A DNA stretch of 64,000 nucleotides from Thalassobius sp050633445 (GTDB lineage: Bacteria; Pseudomonadota; Alphaproteobacteria; Rhodobacterales; Rhodobacteraceae). Below the pieces are notes generated by a model. The model was not told the DNA's origin, did no database searches, and was given only the letters and a program-made list of their open reading frames with translations. The position numbers were made by a program, and so were the translations under genes. Each line of letters begins with the position of its first letter. Position 1 is the stretch's first letter. The stretch lies in assembly GCA_050633445.1 (NCBI GenBank), contig JBOEGN010000033.1, positions 1 to 64,000 of the forward strand, given 5' to 3'. Below are positions 51,520-59,961 of the stretch, piece by piece.

Positions 51520-52427
51520 TGCGCGGCCTCCTCGAACGGGGTGCCTTGGGCACCGACATGGCCCGCAGCACGGCGCGACCGGCAAAAATCCGTGTCCGAG
51601 CAGACAAACATCCGCCCGCCCGCATCATCCACGATCACCTCGTCCAGATAAGAGGTTTCGCAGGCACACAAATCGCAAGCGTGATCGGCTTTGCTGGCCT
51701 CGAACGGGTGATCCTCGAAATCCAGACTAACGACCTGACAATAGGGCGGCAGCGCGTAAATCCGCTGCTCGCGCCCCGCGCCGAACAGCTGCACGGCGGC
51801 CATTTCCAGCTTGGGGTTATCGAATTTAGGGATCGGCGAGGGATCCATGACATAGCGCCCCTCGACCCGAACCGGATAGGCGTATGAGGTCGAAATCGCG
51901 CCATTATGCGAGATATCCTCGTACAGTTTCACATGCATCAGGCCGTATTCCTCGAGCGCATGCATCTTGCGGGTCTCGGTTTCGCGCGGCTCCAGAAACC
52001 GCAGAGGTTCGGGGATCGGCACCTGATAAACCAAAATCTGGTCCTCGCGCAGGGCCTGTTCAGGGATGCGGTGGCGGGTTTGGATCACATCCGCCTGCGC
52101 TGTTTCCTCGGTCGTATCCACGCCCGCCGTTTTCTCAAAGAACTTACGGATCGACACAGCATTGGTGGTGTCATCAGCGCCTTGGTCGATCACTTTCATC
52201 GTGTCCTCTGGGGTCAGAACAGCCGCGCTGACCTGCACGCCGCCCGTGCCCCAGCCATAGGGCATCGGCATCTCTCGACTGGCAAATGGCACCTGATACC
52301 CAGGGATCGCCAACCCTTTGAGGATCGCCCGGCGAATCATCCGTTTTGTCTGTTCGTCCAGATAGGCAAAGTTATAGTCGGGCATTTGTGAGGCCATTTG
52401 ACCGGTATTTTCATCTTTAACGTTCAT
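51516..52427 (-). CDS. phnJ: C-P lyase radical SAM subunit PhnJ
   Basis: Cleaves the carbon-phosphorus bond by radical SAM chemistry. ATG 52427 (MNVKDENTGQMASQMPDYNF). The 303 residues hold the cluster cysteines at 251, 254, 276 and 282, exactly the spacing of E. coli PhnJ (241, 244, 266, 272). Additional motifs MPYGWGTGGVQVSAAVLTPED and YALPPYCQVVSLDFEDHPFE are conserved. It is separated from phnI by a 204-bp gap that carries a short open reading frame on the other strand. Confidence 0.96.
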   Translation of the reverse strand: MNVKDENTGQMASQMPDYNFAYLDEQTKRMIRRAILKGLAIPGYQVPFASREMPMPYGWGTGGVQVSAAVLTPEDTMKVIDQGADDTTNAVSIRKFFEKTAGVDTTEETAQADVIQTRHRIPEQALREDQILVYQVPIPEPLRFLEPRETETRKMHALEEYGLMHVKLYEDISHNGAISTSYAYPVRVEGRYVMDPSPIPKFDNPKLEMAAVQLFGAGREQRIYALPPYCQVVSLDFEDHPFEASKADHACDLCACETSYLDEVIVDDAGGRMFVCSDTDFCRSRRAAGHVGAQGTPFEEAAQ

Positions 52428-52491
52428 TTTCTCGCCTTCTTTCCCCGGTATCCAGAACGCCCTGATCCGAACGATTGAAAGGAAAACTGCA

Positions 52492-52617
52492 ATGTTTTGG
52501 ACTGTGAATGCACTTTTGGTGGTCTTCTCCGCCGCACTGGCCGGCAAAGTTCTGCGCCACCGCCATCCTGAATGGACCCTGTTCGGCAAGTCCGACCAGA
52601 ACTCGCCCCTGGCGTGA
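52492..52617 (+). CDS. Candidate small membrane protein in the phnI-phnJ gap (unrecognised)
   Basis: 41-codon reading frame on the opposite strand to the phn operon. ATG is preceded by GAAAGGAAAACTGC, a good ribosome site, and 29 of its 40 codons after the ATG end in G or C, as in coding genes of this genome. The predicted protein has one hydrophobic segment (residues about 4-18: TVNALLVVFSAALAG), then a basic stretch (LRHRHPEW) and a polar tail. No family is recognised. The gap itself is unusual, since other phn genes overlap or nearly touch. Confidence 0.45.
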   Translation: MFWTVNALLVVFSAALAGKVLRHRHPEWTLFGKSDQNSPLA

Positions 52618-52631
52618 GATAAGGGCTGAGG

Positions 52632-53726
52632 TCATTCCGCAGCCTCTCTCACCGAGCGGGTTGCTTCAGCCCTCATTTTCCGCACCAGTTCCAGTTCTGA
52701 CTGGAAATCGACATAGTGGGGCAGCTTGATGTGCTCCAGAAACCCCGTCGCCTGAATGTTGTCGGCGTGGTACAGGACGAATTCCTCGTCCTGCGCGGCG
52801 GCGCCCTGATCGTCCTCGCCCAGTTCTTTCCAACGCAGCGCCCGATCCACCAAGGCCATCGAGATCGCCTTGCGTTCGGTTTGCCCAAACACCAGACCAT
52901 AGCCGCGCGTGAATTGCGGCGGCTCGACCTTGGATCCTTTGAACTGGTTCACGGTTTCACATTCTGTCAGCTCGATCTCGCCAATATCCACGGCAAAGCC
53001 CAGCTCGGGGATGTCCATTTCCACATCAACCGTTCCGATCCGCAGCTCGCCAACAAACGCGTGGTTGCGAGCGTATCCGCGCTGCGTGGAGTAGGCCATT
53101 CCAAGCAAAAAACCTTCGTCCCCGCGGGTCAGCATTTGCAGACGCAGGGCACGCGACGCAGGCAATTCCAACGGCTCGCGGGTCAGATCTGCGGGCGTTT
53201 CATCGCTGTCCAGTTCGGTTTGGATCAGCCCCTCTTGGTTCAGGAATTCGGTGATATGCGGCACCTCGGCGGAGGCGGTATCGCGCATCGGGGCGTCGGG
53301 CACGTCCCCATCAGCAGCCAGTTTAAAATCCAACAGACGGTGCGTGTAATCAAAAGTCGGCCCCAGCACCTGCCCCCCAGGCGCATCCTTGAACGTGGCA
53401 CTGATACGGCGCGAGCACAGCATTTTTTCCGTGTCCACAGGATTGGTCGCTCCGAAGCGCGGCAGCGTGGTGCGATAGGCGCGGATCAGAAACACCGCCT
53501 CGATCAGATCACCACGCGCCTGTTTGATCGCCAAAGCGGCCAGATCAGGATCAAAAAGCGAGCCTTCGGCCATCACCCTGTTCACCGCCAGCGTCATTTG
53601 CTCGCGGATCTGATCCACCGACAAGTCCGGCACATTGGGGTCCCCCCGGCGCTCTTCGGCCAACCAGGCATGCGCGGCATCAATGGCCTTTTCGCCTCCT
53701 TTTACAGCAACATACATCAGGCGCAC
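52632..53726 (-). CDS. phnI: C-P lyase subunit PhnI
   Basis: With PhnGHJ, transfers phosphonate to ATP ribose, releasing adenine. The 364 residues match PhnI (E. coli 354); recognisable segments are MYVAVKGGEKAIDAAHAWLA at the N-terminus, QMLTRGDEGFLLGMAYSTQRGYARNHAFV (split here as QMLTRGDEGF and YSTQRGYARNH), and KLPHYVDFQSELELV at the C-terminus. It overlaps phnH by 10 bp. Confidence 0.95.
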   Translation of the reverse strand: MRLMYVAVKGGEKAIDAAHAWLAEERRGDPNVPDLSVDQIREQMTLAVNRVMAEGSLFDPDLAALAIKQARGDLIEAVFLIRAYRTTLPRFGATNPVDTEKMLCSRRISATFKDAPGGQVLGPTFDYTHRLLDFKLAADGDVPDAPMRDTASAEVPHITEFLNQEGLIQTELDSDETPADLTREPLELPASRALRLQMLTRGDEGFLLGMAYSTQRGYARNHAFVGELRIGTVDVEMDIPELGFAVDIGEIELTECETVNQFKGSKVEPPQFTRGYGLVFGQTERKAISMALVDRALRWKELGEDDQGAAAQDEEFVLYHADNIQATGFLEHIKLPHYVDFQSELELVRKMRAEATRSVREAAE

Positions 53727-54286
53727 TCCAACTTTGTGCTACGCGGCAAGGCAGCCAGCAAGTCATTGCAAGTAAAGAAAAAATCCAACCCCAAGGGGAA
53801 CTGCAAGGCGTTCGTTTGCAACGTTGGCAGGTCCGGAACAGTCAATCGCGCGACGTCCTTGATTCCAGGCCCGCGCAATGTGACGCCTTCTGCCGTAAGC
53901 GCCGGCAGTTCCACAATCAGGGTGGCGCTGCGATCAGGGTATTCGGCAGTGCCAAGACGGTACTCCTCGAGCGGCGTCAGGTCCTGCCATGCACCCACGG
54001 CAAAGTCACAAAACGCACGCCCCGCAAAGGGTGCGCCTGTGTGAAACGTGATCCAGTCCCGCACGGCAGGACAGTCATAGGCCCCGGCCAGATGCACCGA
54101 AGTCTCTGCATCAAAGAGCGTCAGCGCCAGAACGCCCGTCGCGATGGACATTGGGGCCGGTGGCGCGGCGCCCTCGACCCGTTCGATCGTTCCCGGACGC
54201 GCCATTGCATTCATCGCGGCACGAAAGGCACGAGCAGATTGTTGAGGCGCCTGATCAAAGCCCCCGGACAAGGCGGTTTCTTGCAT
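53717..54286 (-). CDS. phnH: C-P lyase subunit PhnH
   Basis: Structural/catalytic partner in the C-P lyase core complex. The 189 residues (E. coli 194) contain FRAAMNAMARPGTIERVEGA near residue 25, the family signature, and PAPMSIATGVLALTLFDAET. It overlaps phnG by 1 bp and phnI by 10 bp, so translation is coupled. Confidence 0.94.
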   Translation of the reverse strand: MQETALSGGFDQAPQQSARAFRAAMNAMARPGTIERVEGAAPPAPMSIATGVLALTLFDAETSVHLAGAYDCPAVRDWITFHTGAPFAGRAFCDFAVGAWQDLTPLEEYRLGTAEYPDRSATLIVELPALTAEGVTLRGPGIKDVARLTVPDLPTLQTNALQFPLGLDFFFTCNDLLAALPRSTKLECA

Positions 54287-54729
54287 CAGTCTTCTCCTCG
54301 AACCATGGTGAAGAAATCGACCCTGGTCGCGGCTGCCTTGGCGGCACGGGTGGCGCGGGCCAGATCGCGGGCCTCTTGCAGTGGGGTCAGGATAGCCTCA
54401 CGCACGGCTTTTTCGTCCGCGCCTTGCATCATCGCATCAACCAACGCAGCTTGCGTCGCTTTGGTTCTGTCACGACCCTGAACATAGGCGTGCCCCACCT
54501 GCCCCGTCACCAGCCGCAGCGAACACCGCGTCACCGTCATTTCGCCCAGATTAAAGGGCGCACCGGTGCCGCCCATACGTCCGCGCACCATTGCGCCACC
54601 AATCTCGGGGGCACGCAACCATTCGTAGTCGGGGGGCTGGCCATAGGCTTCGAACCTGTCTGCCAGAAGCCGAGGATCGGCCTTGGCCAACAGGCTCATC
54701 CAAGTTTTGCGCTTTTTGTTCGGGTCCAT
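54286..54729 (-). CDS. phnG: C-P lyase subunit PhnG
   Basis: Core C-P lyase subunit. The 147 residues (E. coli 150) include MSLLAKADPRLLADRFEAYG near the N-terminus, RAPEIGGAMVRGRMGGTGAPFNLGEM (read as GGAMVRGRMGGTG and FNLGEM), and GHAYVQGRDRTKATQAALVDA. First gene of the operon; the ATG at 54729 is 16 bp downstream of a PhnF-type palindrome. AAGGTG lies 6 bases upstream. Confidence 0.94.
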   Translation of the reverse strand: MDPNKKRKTWMSLLAKADPRLLADRFEAYGQPPDYEWLRAPEIGGAMVRGRMGGTGAPFNLGEMTVTRCSLRLVTGQVGHAYVQGRDRTKATQAALVDAMMQGADEKAVREAILTPLQEARDLARATRAAKAAATRVDFFTMVRGED

Positions 54730-54744
54730 CTAGACACCTTGCCA

Positions 54745-54776
54745 ATTTGTCTAATTCACTATACAACTAGACAAAT
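54745..54776. promoter_or_regulatory. Probable PhnF operator between phnG and phnF
   Basis: Perfect inverted repeat ATTTGTCTA (54745-54753) and TAGACAAAT (54768-54776) with a 14-bp spacer. The spacer contains a TATAGT hexamer on the minus strand (54758-54763), a possible -10 box of phnG, so a bound regulator would cover the promoter. It is also 57 bp from the phnF start, allowing autoregulation. Confidence 0.72.
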
Positions 54777-54833
54777 ACTAGTCCCGAGTCCGTATGCGCG
54801 GCAAGCGTGGTTTTGTGAAATATTGGTGACGAC

Positions 54834-55559
54834 ATGCCCAAGACTCCCGTCTGGCGCGCGATTGCGACGACGCTGACCGATGAAATTGCCGAGGGGCATT
54901 ACCGCCCTGGCGACAAGCTTCCGACCGAGGCTACGCTGGCCGCAAGGTTTGGGGTCAATCGCCATACTGTGCGGCGCGCCCTGTCCGATTTGTCCGATCA
55001 GGGGCTGACGCATGCGCGGCGCGGATCGGGGGTTTTCGTTATGGCCAAGCCAACGGATTACCACATCGGCAAGCGCGTGCGTTTTCACCAGAACCTGACT
55101 GATGCCGGTAGGATGCCCACCAAGCGAATCCTGACCTTGCAAAACCGCCCCTGTGATCAGGACGAGGCCGAGGCGCTCCGAATCCCGGCCGGTGGGACGG
55201 TCCATGTCTATGAAGGTCTTTCCTTGTCCGATGACACTCCGGTTGCGCTGTTTCGCTCCGTTTTCCCAGCTGATCGCCTGCCCGATTTGCCCGACCATCT
55301 AAGCCACTTCAAATCGGTCACCAAGGCGCTGCACGCGTCGGGCGTGTCTGATTATACGCGCGCGTCCACGCGGTTAACGGCCAAGACGGCCACGGCCACC
55401 CAAGCCCTTCAGCTAAGCATTTCCGAAGGCGCGCCGATTCTACGAACCGTAGCAATAAACGTCGACCTGCAAGGCCAACCTGTCGAATTTGGTCATACTT
55501 GGTTTGTGGGCGACCGGATTACGTTGGTTTTGGACGACCAAGTCGCTGGGATCGCCTGA
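54834..55559 (+). CDS. phnF: GntR/HutC-family phosphonate regulator PhnF
   Basis: Transcription factor of the phosphonate operon. The 241 residues have a GntR winged helix (IAEGHYRPGDKLPTEATLAA and FGVNRHTVRRALSDLSDQGL) and a C-terminal UTRA ligand-binding domain (residues about 90-235), characteristic of the HutC subfamily. It diverges from phnG, with a 9-bp-arm palindrome between, and leads into phnM copy 2. Confidence 0.93.
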   Translation: MPKTPVWRAIATTLTDEIAEGHYRPGDKLPTEATLAARFGVNRHTVRRALSDLSDQGLTHARRGSGVFVMAKPTDYHIGKRVRFHQNLTDAGRMPTKRILTLQNRPCDQDEAEALRIPAGGTVHVYEGLSLSDDTPVALFRSVFPADRLPDLPDHLSHFKSVTKALHASGVSDYTRASTRLTAKTATATQALQLSISEGAPILRTVAINVDLQGQPVEFGHTWFVGDRITLVLDDQVAGIA

Positions 55560-55638
55560 AAACAAAGGCTTTTGTCATATGGACGACACGCAAACCCCCT
55601 AGAACACAGAATAATCGTTCGAGGCAGAGCACGCAGCC

Positions 55639-56820
55639 ATGACCCGTATCCTTCCCCCTGTGCGCCTGACAGGTGCCACGATCCTGCGCGACCAGGAAAT
55701 GCAGGACCGTTCAATCGTGATTGCGGATGGCCACATCTCGAAGGGGCCATTCCCGGCGGTTGATCTTACGGGGTATTACGTCCTGCCCGGCATCATTGAC
55801 CTGCATGGCGACGCGTTCGAGCGTCACATCACACCGGGTCCCTCAGCGCCGTTCCCGCTGACGACTGCATTGCTGAACACTGATCGCGAGGCTGCGGCCA
55901 ACGGCGTGACCACCGCTTGGCTGGCGCAAAGCTGGTCATGGGAGGGCGGCATCCGCAGCCCGGACAGCGCTATGAAGCTGCTGAACGCCATCTCTGCCTA
56001 TCGCGCCCAGGCGTTGACCGACATGCGCGTCCAGATCCGTTACGAAACGCATATGATCGAAACCGGTGACCGTCTGATCGACGCCGTACGTGCGCACAAG
56101 CTGGACTACGTGGTCTTCAACAACCACCTGGAAAAGGCCGTAGAGATCGCACAGGCAAATCCCGCTGCTCTGCAAAAATGGGCGCAAAGCGGGGGTAAAT
56201 CGCCCGAGCGTTTTCTGGAATTGGTCCGGGACAGGCTGTCCCGAGGGCCCGAGGTGCCACGCCATCTGTGCCGTTTGGCCGAAACATTCGACGAGTTGGG
56301 CGTACAGTATGGCTCGCATGATGACCCGGATGCGGAAACCCGCGAGGGCTATGCCATGATCGGTGCGCGCATCTGTGAATTCCCAACGGCGCGTGGCCCC
56401 GCCGCCGCCGCGCGCGCCATGAGCGACCCTGTTCTGATGGGGGCGTCAAACGTGGTCCGCGGCGCTTCGCTCTATGGCAATGTGCCGGCGACCCAACTGA
56501 TCCGCGACCGTCTGGTCAGCGCGTTGGTGTCGGACGCCTCCTACCCCTCGTTGGCCCGCGCAGTATTCCGGCTGGTGCAGGATGGCGTTTTGACCCTGCC
56601 CCGCGCCTGGGCGCTGATCTCGGCCAATCCTGCGCAAATCATGCGGCTGCCGGATCGCGGTGTGATCGACTATGGCAAACGCGCGGATTTGGTGGTGGTG
56701 AACAAACGCACCCAAGCAATCGAAGCAACCATCGCTCGCGGGCGTTTGACCTATTTGGCGGGCGAAGCTGCGCAGCGTTTTATCGACGCCGATCAGCCCT
56801 TACGGATGGCCGCAGAATAG
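55639..56820 (+). CDS. phnM: PhnM-like triphosphate diphosphatase, copy 2
   Basis: Second amidohydrolase of the PhnM family, 393 residues. The metal motif is IDLHGDAFERHITPGP (near residue 55), differing from copy 1 (LHTDNLERH) by Gly for Thr and Ala-Phe for Asn-Leu; the later SHDDPDAETREG and GASNVVRGASLYGNVPA are retained. It follows phnF by 79 bp and is probably co-transcribed. The changes near the metal site hint at a shifted substrate or a regulated isoenzyme; both remain inference. Confidence 0.88.
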   Translation: MTRILPPVRLTGATILRDQEMQDRSIVIADGHISKGPFPAVDLTGYYVLPGIIDLHGDAFERHITPGPSAPFPLTTALLNTDREAAANGVTTAWLAQSWSWEGGIRSPDSAMKLLNAISAYRAQALTDMRVQIRYETHMIETGDRLIDAVRAHKLDYVVFNNHLEKAVEIAQANPAALQKWAQSGGKSPERFLELVRDRLSRGPEVPRHLCRLAETFDELGVQYGSHDDPDAETREGYAMIGARICEFPTARGPAAAARAMSDPVLMGASNVVRGASLYGNVPATQLIRDRLVSALVSDASYPSLARAVFRLVQDGVLTLPRAWALISANPAQIMRLPDRGVIDYGKRADLVVVNKRTQAIEATIARGRLTYLAGEAAQRFIDADQPLRMAAE

Positions 56821-56884
56821 CGCCAACACCCCACCCACAGACGGAATTTTTCAGCATCCCTACCGGTGACGAAGTGTAGCAGCC

Positions 56885-57913
56885 TTAAATCGCCTTTGCA
56901 GAGGCGAAAGACACCAGGCGCTTGGATTCTTCGTCCCACAGATGCAGGCGAACGCTCTGCAAGCTTTGACGGATCGTCATACGATTGCTTTCGTCCAGCT
57001 CTTTGTGATCGCGCAGAACTTCGGGCAGGCGATAGAACGGGATGCGGCTGTACAGATGATGCACATGGTGGATTCCGATGTTGGCACTGAGCCATTGCAG
57101 CACCGGAGGCAACACATAGTGCGAGCTGCCCTTCAACGCGGAATCATGCAATTGCCAGTCCGTCTCGTCGTCCCAGTTGGTGTTTTCAAACTGGTGTTGC
57201 ACATAGAACAGCCAGACCCCGATTGTCGCCGCCAAAAGCGTTGTGGGCAAGAAAATCAACAGGATCGGCGCAATGCCACCAAAGTACAGAATAAGCGCCA
57301 GCGACGCGAACAAAACAATGTTCGTGGACATCGCGCTGATCCAGTAGGTGACGTTGTTCATAAAGCCCAGGGGAAGCCTGTTCTGAAGGAAAAACACGTA
57401 TCCCGGCCCCAGACAGAACAGGGTGAACGGATGACGATAAAGCTTATAAATCAATCTGTTAAGTGGCGTCAGATCGCGATATTCTTGGACTGTCAGTGTA
57501 TGGATATCCCCAATGCCCCGACGGCCAAGGTTGCCCGCAGAACTGTGGTGGATTGAATGAGACCGCCGCCACACGTCATAGGGGGTCAGAGTCAAAACGC
57601 CCAATGCGCGACCGACCCAATCGCTTACTGTTCGGCTTTGGAAAAAAGCACCGTGACCGCAGTCGTGCTGGATCGCAAAAAGCCGCAGCAAGAAGGCCGC
57701 GTTGACCACCGACAGACCAAAGGTCAGCCAATAGCTGACCGACAAGGACCACCATGCCAGCGCCCACAGGATCACAAACGGCCCCAGGGTTACCGCAAGT
57801 TCGAACGAACTGCGCTTGGGGTCGGGTTCACGGTACTCTGCGAGGATTCTGGCCCATTCCTTTGCCGGACGGGCCTCATCGCGCTGACGAACAGCTTCGG
57901 ATTGATCGAACAT
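56885..57913 (-). CDS. Membrane fatty acid desaturase
   Basis: Di-iron enzyme that introduces a double bond into acyl chains. The 342 residues have the three His boxes: H83DCGH87, H119SIHH123 and H282HVHH286, and four to six membrane segments in between. The first box HDCGH and third HHVHH match delta-type acyl-lipid desaturases. It is downstream of the phnE-acyltransferase unit with a 125-bp gap, so it may be a separate unit. A link to phosphorus limitation through membrane-lipid change is speculative. Confidence 0.9.
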   Translation of the reverse strand: MFDQSEAVRQRDEARPAKEWARILAEYREPDPKRSSFELAVTLGPFVILWALAWWSLSVSYWLTFGLSVVNAAFLLRLFAIQHDCGHGAFFQSRTVSDWVGRALGVLTLTPYDVWRRSHSIHHSSAGNLGRRGIGDIHTLTVQEYRDLTPLNRLIYKLYRHPFTLFCLGPGYVFFLQNRLPLGFMNNVTYWISAMSTNIVLFASLALILYFGGIAPILLIFLPTTLLAATIGVWLFYVQHQFENTNWDDETDWQLHDSALKGSSHYVLPPVLQWLSANIGIHHVHHLYSRIPFYRLPEVLRDHKELDESNRMTIRQSLQSVRLHLWDEESKRLVSFASAKAI

Positions 57914-58038
57914 TGCCTGCTTTTCTTGTTCAGTGCCGCCTCCTTATAAGATCAGAGGGGTTTCGCAAAGGTGCGTTTTCGAAGCAGTCGCGAAATACCG
58001 CCGTCCATCGGAGTTTTGGGCGCTACTTAAGGACCAGA

Positions 58039-58653
58039 TTACTCGTATTTTTCCAAGAATGCCTCGGCGCTCAGATTGCGGAAATCCTCTAACGAGGCAT
58101 GTAGCTGATCGTGAGCCCAGTCCCACCAGGCCAGCACCATCATTCGTTGGGCCACCTTCTCGGAAAACCGCGCGCGCATCGGTCGGGCCGGAATGCCTGC
58201 GACGATCATATAGGGCGCGACATCCGTGGTCACTACGGCCCCTGAGGCCACGACAGCACCATGTCCGACGGTCACCTCTGGTTTGATCTGAGCGTTGTGC
58301 CCGATCCAGGTGTCATGCCCGATGGACGCCGTGCGCGCATGGCGTTGCGCAAAGAACGCGTCATCCAGATCAGCACCTTCGAAATAGTCGGGGCTGCGAT
58401 ACAGAAAGTGATGCAGACTGGCGCGCTCCATCGGATGGTCCGTGGCCCCGATCCGGGTGAAACTGGCGATGTTGGCGAACTTGCCGATCCGAGCGTTCGC
58501 GATGTCCGCATATCGGTCGCAATAGGAATAATCATCCATATGCGTGTTGCCAATTCGGCTGCCTTTGCCCACTTCGCAATAGCGGCCAAAGGTGACGTTG
58601 TTCAGATCCACATCCGAATGCAGGAACGGTTTGTCGGCGGAAAGTCTGGTCAT
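58039..58653 (-). CDS. Hexapeptide-repeat acyltransferase of phosphonate loci
   Basis: Left-handed beta-helix acetyltransferase. The 204 residues show hexapeptide repeats (VTFGRYCEVGKGSRIGNTHM; IGHDTWIGHNAQIKPEVTVG) and a trimer-type C-terminal arm ending VVASGAVVTTDVAPYMIVAG with IPARP. It is the type annotated as a phosphonate-metabolism acetyltransferase (DapD/GlmU-like). It starts 3 bp after phnE copy 1, so it belongs to the transport operon. Its acceptor is unknown; aminoalkylphosphonate acetylation is one possibility. Confidence 0.8.
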   Translation of the reverse strand: MTRLSADKPFLHSDVDLNNVTFGRYCEVGKGSRIGNTHMDDYSYCDRYADIANARIGKFANIASFTRIGATDHPMERASLHHFLYRSPDYFEGADLDDAFFAQRHARTASIGHDTWIGHNAQIKPEVTVGHGAVVASGAVVTTDVAPYMIVAGIPARPMRARFSEKVAQRMMVLAWWDWAHDQLHASLEDFRNLSAEAFLEKYE

Positions 58654-58656
58654 GCT

Positions 58657-59961
58657 TCAGCCCTTGATCAAACGTCGGCGCAGCAACCCTGACACCCAGT
58701 CCATGAACATCACCATCAGGATGATCAACACGATGTAATAGCTGACCTCTTCCCAGTCCTTTTGGGTGATCATCGCCTGGGTCAGCAACAGACCAATCCC
58801 GCCGCCAGTGATGGCCCCGATGATGGTCGCGCTGCGGGTGTTGGATTCCAAGTAATACAGGATCTGGCTCAGCAGCACGGGCGTGATCTGCGGGATCACG
58901 CCGAAACGATAGCGCTGGATCGGTTTTGCACCCGTGGACTGGATGCCCTCGATCTGTTTTTCATCCACGTTTTCCAAGGCTTCCGAGAACATTTTACCGA
59001 AACTACCGGTATCCGTGATCAGGATCGCCAAGGCGCCGGTCAGAGGGCCGGGACCGAACGCGCGGGCCAGAACAATGGTCCAGATCAGGGCATCCACCCC
59101 GCGGAAAAAGTCGAACAGACGTCGCACCGCGCCACGCACCAGCATCAACGGCGCAAAGTTCTTGGCCGCCAAAAAGGCCAATGGCAGGGCAACAATCGCC
59201 GCCCCCATCGTGCCCAGGAACGCCATCAGGATGGTTTCGAACAGCGCCCAGGCGACCTCGCCATGACGCCACATTTTGTTGCGCCAGAAATCATTGGCGA
59301 TCGCGCTGGCCTCGCCCGATGTTGCGCGGCTGACCAGTTCACCGAAGCCCATCCCATGATAGGGGCTGTCGAGCGTGAAGAAGAACAGCTCCCACCCGAA
59401 GGCATAGCGATACAGTTCCGTCCGGTTGCGGGTGATGGTGATCCGGCTGCTGGGATTGTGCACCACCAGACGGTTTTTCGAGGCTCTGATATAGTCGGGA
59501 ACCGTGCCTTCGGGCAGCTGAGCGTTCACGCCGCTGCGACCGGGCTGTGCGGTGAAATTGTATCCCGTGGCCAGGGTCACTTGCACGCCAGCATCCGACA
59601 GCGTGACAAAGTCACCGCCGCCCAGATCGACTTGGGTCTGATCGGCACTTGGCTGCACCCAATCAGGATGCGTGCCGTCCGAATAGGTGCCCTTGCGCTC
59701 ACCCTCGATGGCATAGGTCATCTGCCCCGAGCGATTGTCCCGCGTGACATGTGTCTTATAGCTATAGCTGTCACTGATCAGCGTCTTACCATTCTCTAGG
59801 TTGGCGCGTTCTGCCAGACCAAGGATATCGAAGCTGAAGAAGATATAGGTTAGATACGCCAACATCAGAGCCGGCAAACCAAAGGCCATCAGGCGCTTTT
59901 TCACGAACAGAGTATCAGCCCGTTCCTTCAGGCCCATGATTTCAAACTCGGCCATGCTCAT
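58657..59961 (-). CDS. phnE: Phosphonate ABC transporter permease PhnE, copy 1
   Basis: Membrane subunit of the phosphonate importer. The 434 residues are longer than typical PhnE (about 270) because of an N-terminal region with a first helix (residues 27-47) and a roughly 150-residue periplasmic-looking insert. The C-terminal part has five helices and the permease EAA-type loop IEGIQSTGAKPIQRYRFGVIPQI. It overlaps copy 2 by 4 bp, so the two probably form a heterodimer. Confidence 0.92.
   Translation of the reverse strand: MSMAEFEIMGLKERADTLFVKKRLMAFGLPALMLAYLTYIFFSFDILGLAERANLENGKTLISDSYSYKTHVTRDNRSGQMTYAIEGERKGTYSDGTHPDWVQPSADQTQVDLGGGDFVTLSDAGVQVTLATGYNFTAQPGRSGVNAQLPEGTVPDYIRASKNRLVVHNPSSRITITRNRTELYRYAFGWELFFFTLDSPYHGMGFGELVSRATSGEASAIANDFWRNKMWRHGEVAWALFETILMAFLGTMGAAIVALPLAFLAAKNFAPLMLVRGAVRRLFDFFRGVDALIWTIVLARAFGPGPLTGALAILITDTGSFGKMFSEALENVDEKQIEGIQSTGAKPIQRYRFGVIPQITPVLLSQILYYLESNTRSATIIGAITGGGIGLLLTQAMITQKDWEEVSYYIVLIILMVMFMDWVSGLLRRRLIKG

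Noticed and set aside
52417..52635. 72-residue minus-strand frame in the phnI-phnJ gap
   Set aside because: No ribosome site, no hydrophobic or domain feature, random-looking composition; the plus-strand frame is the better candidate.
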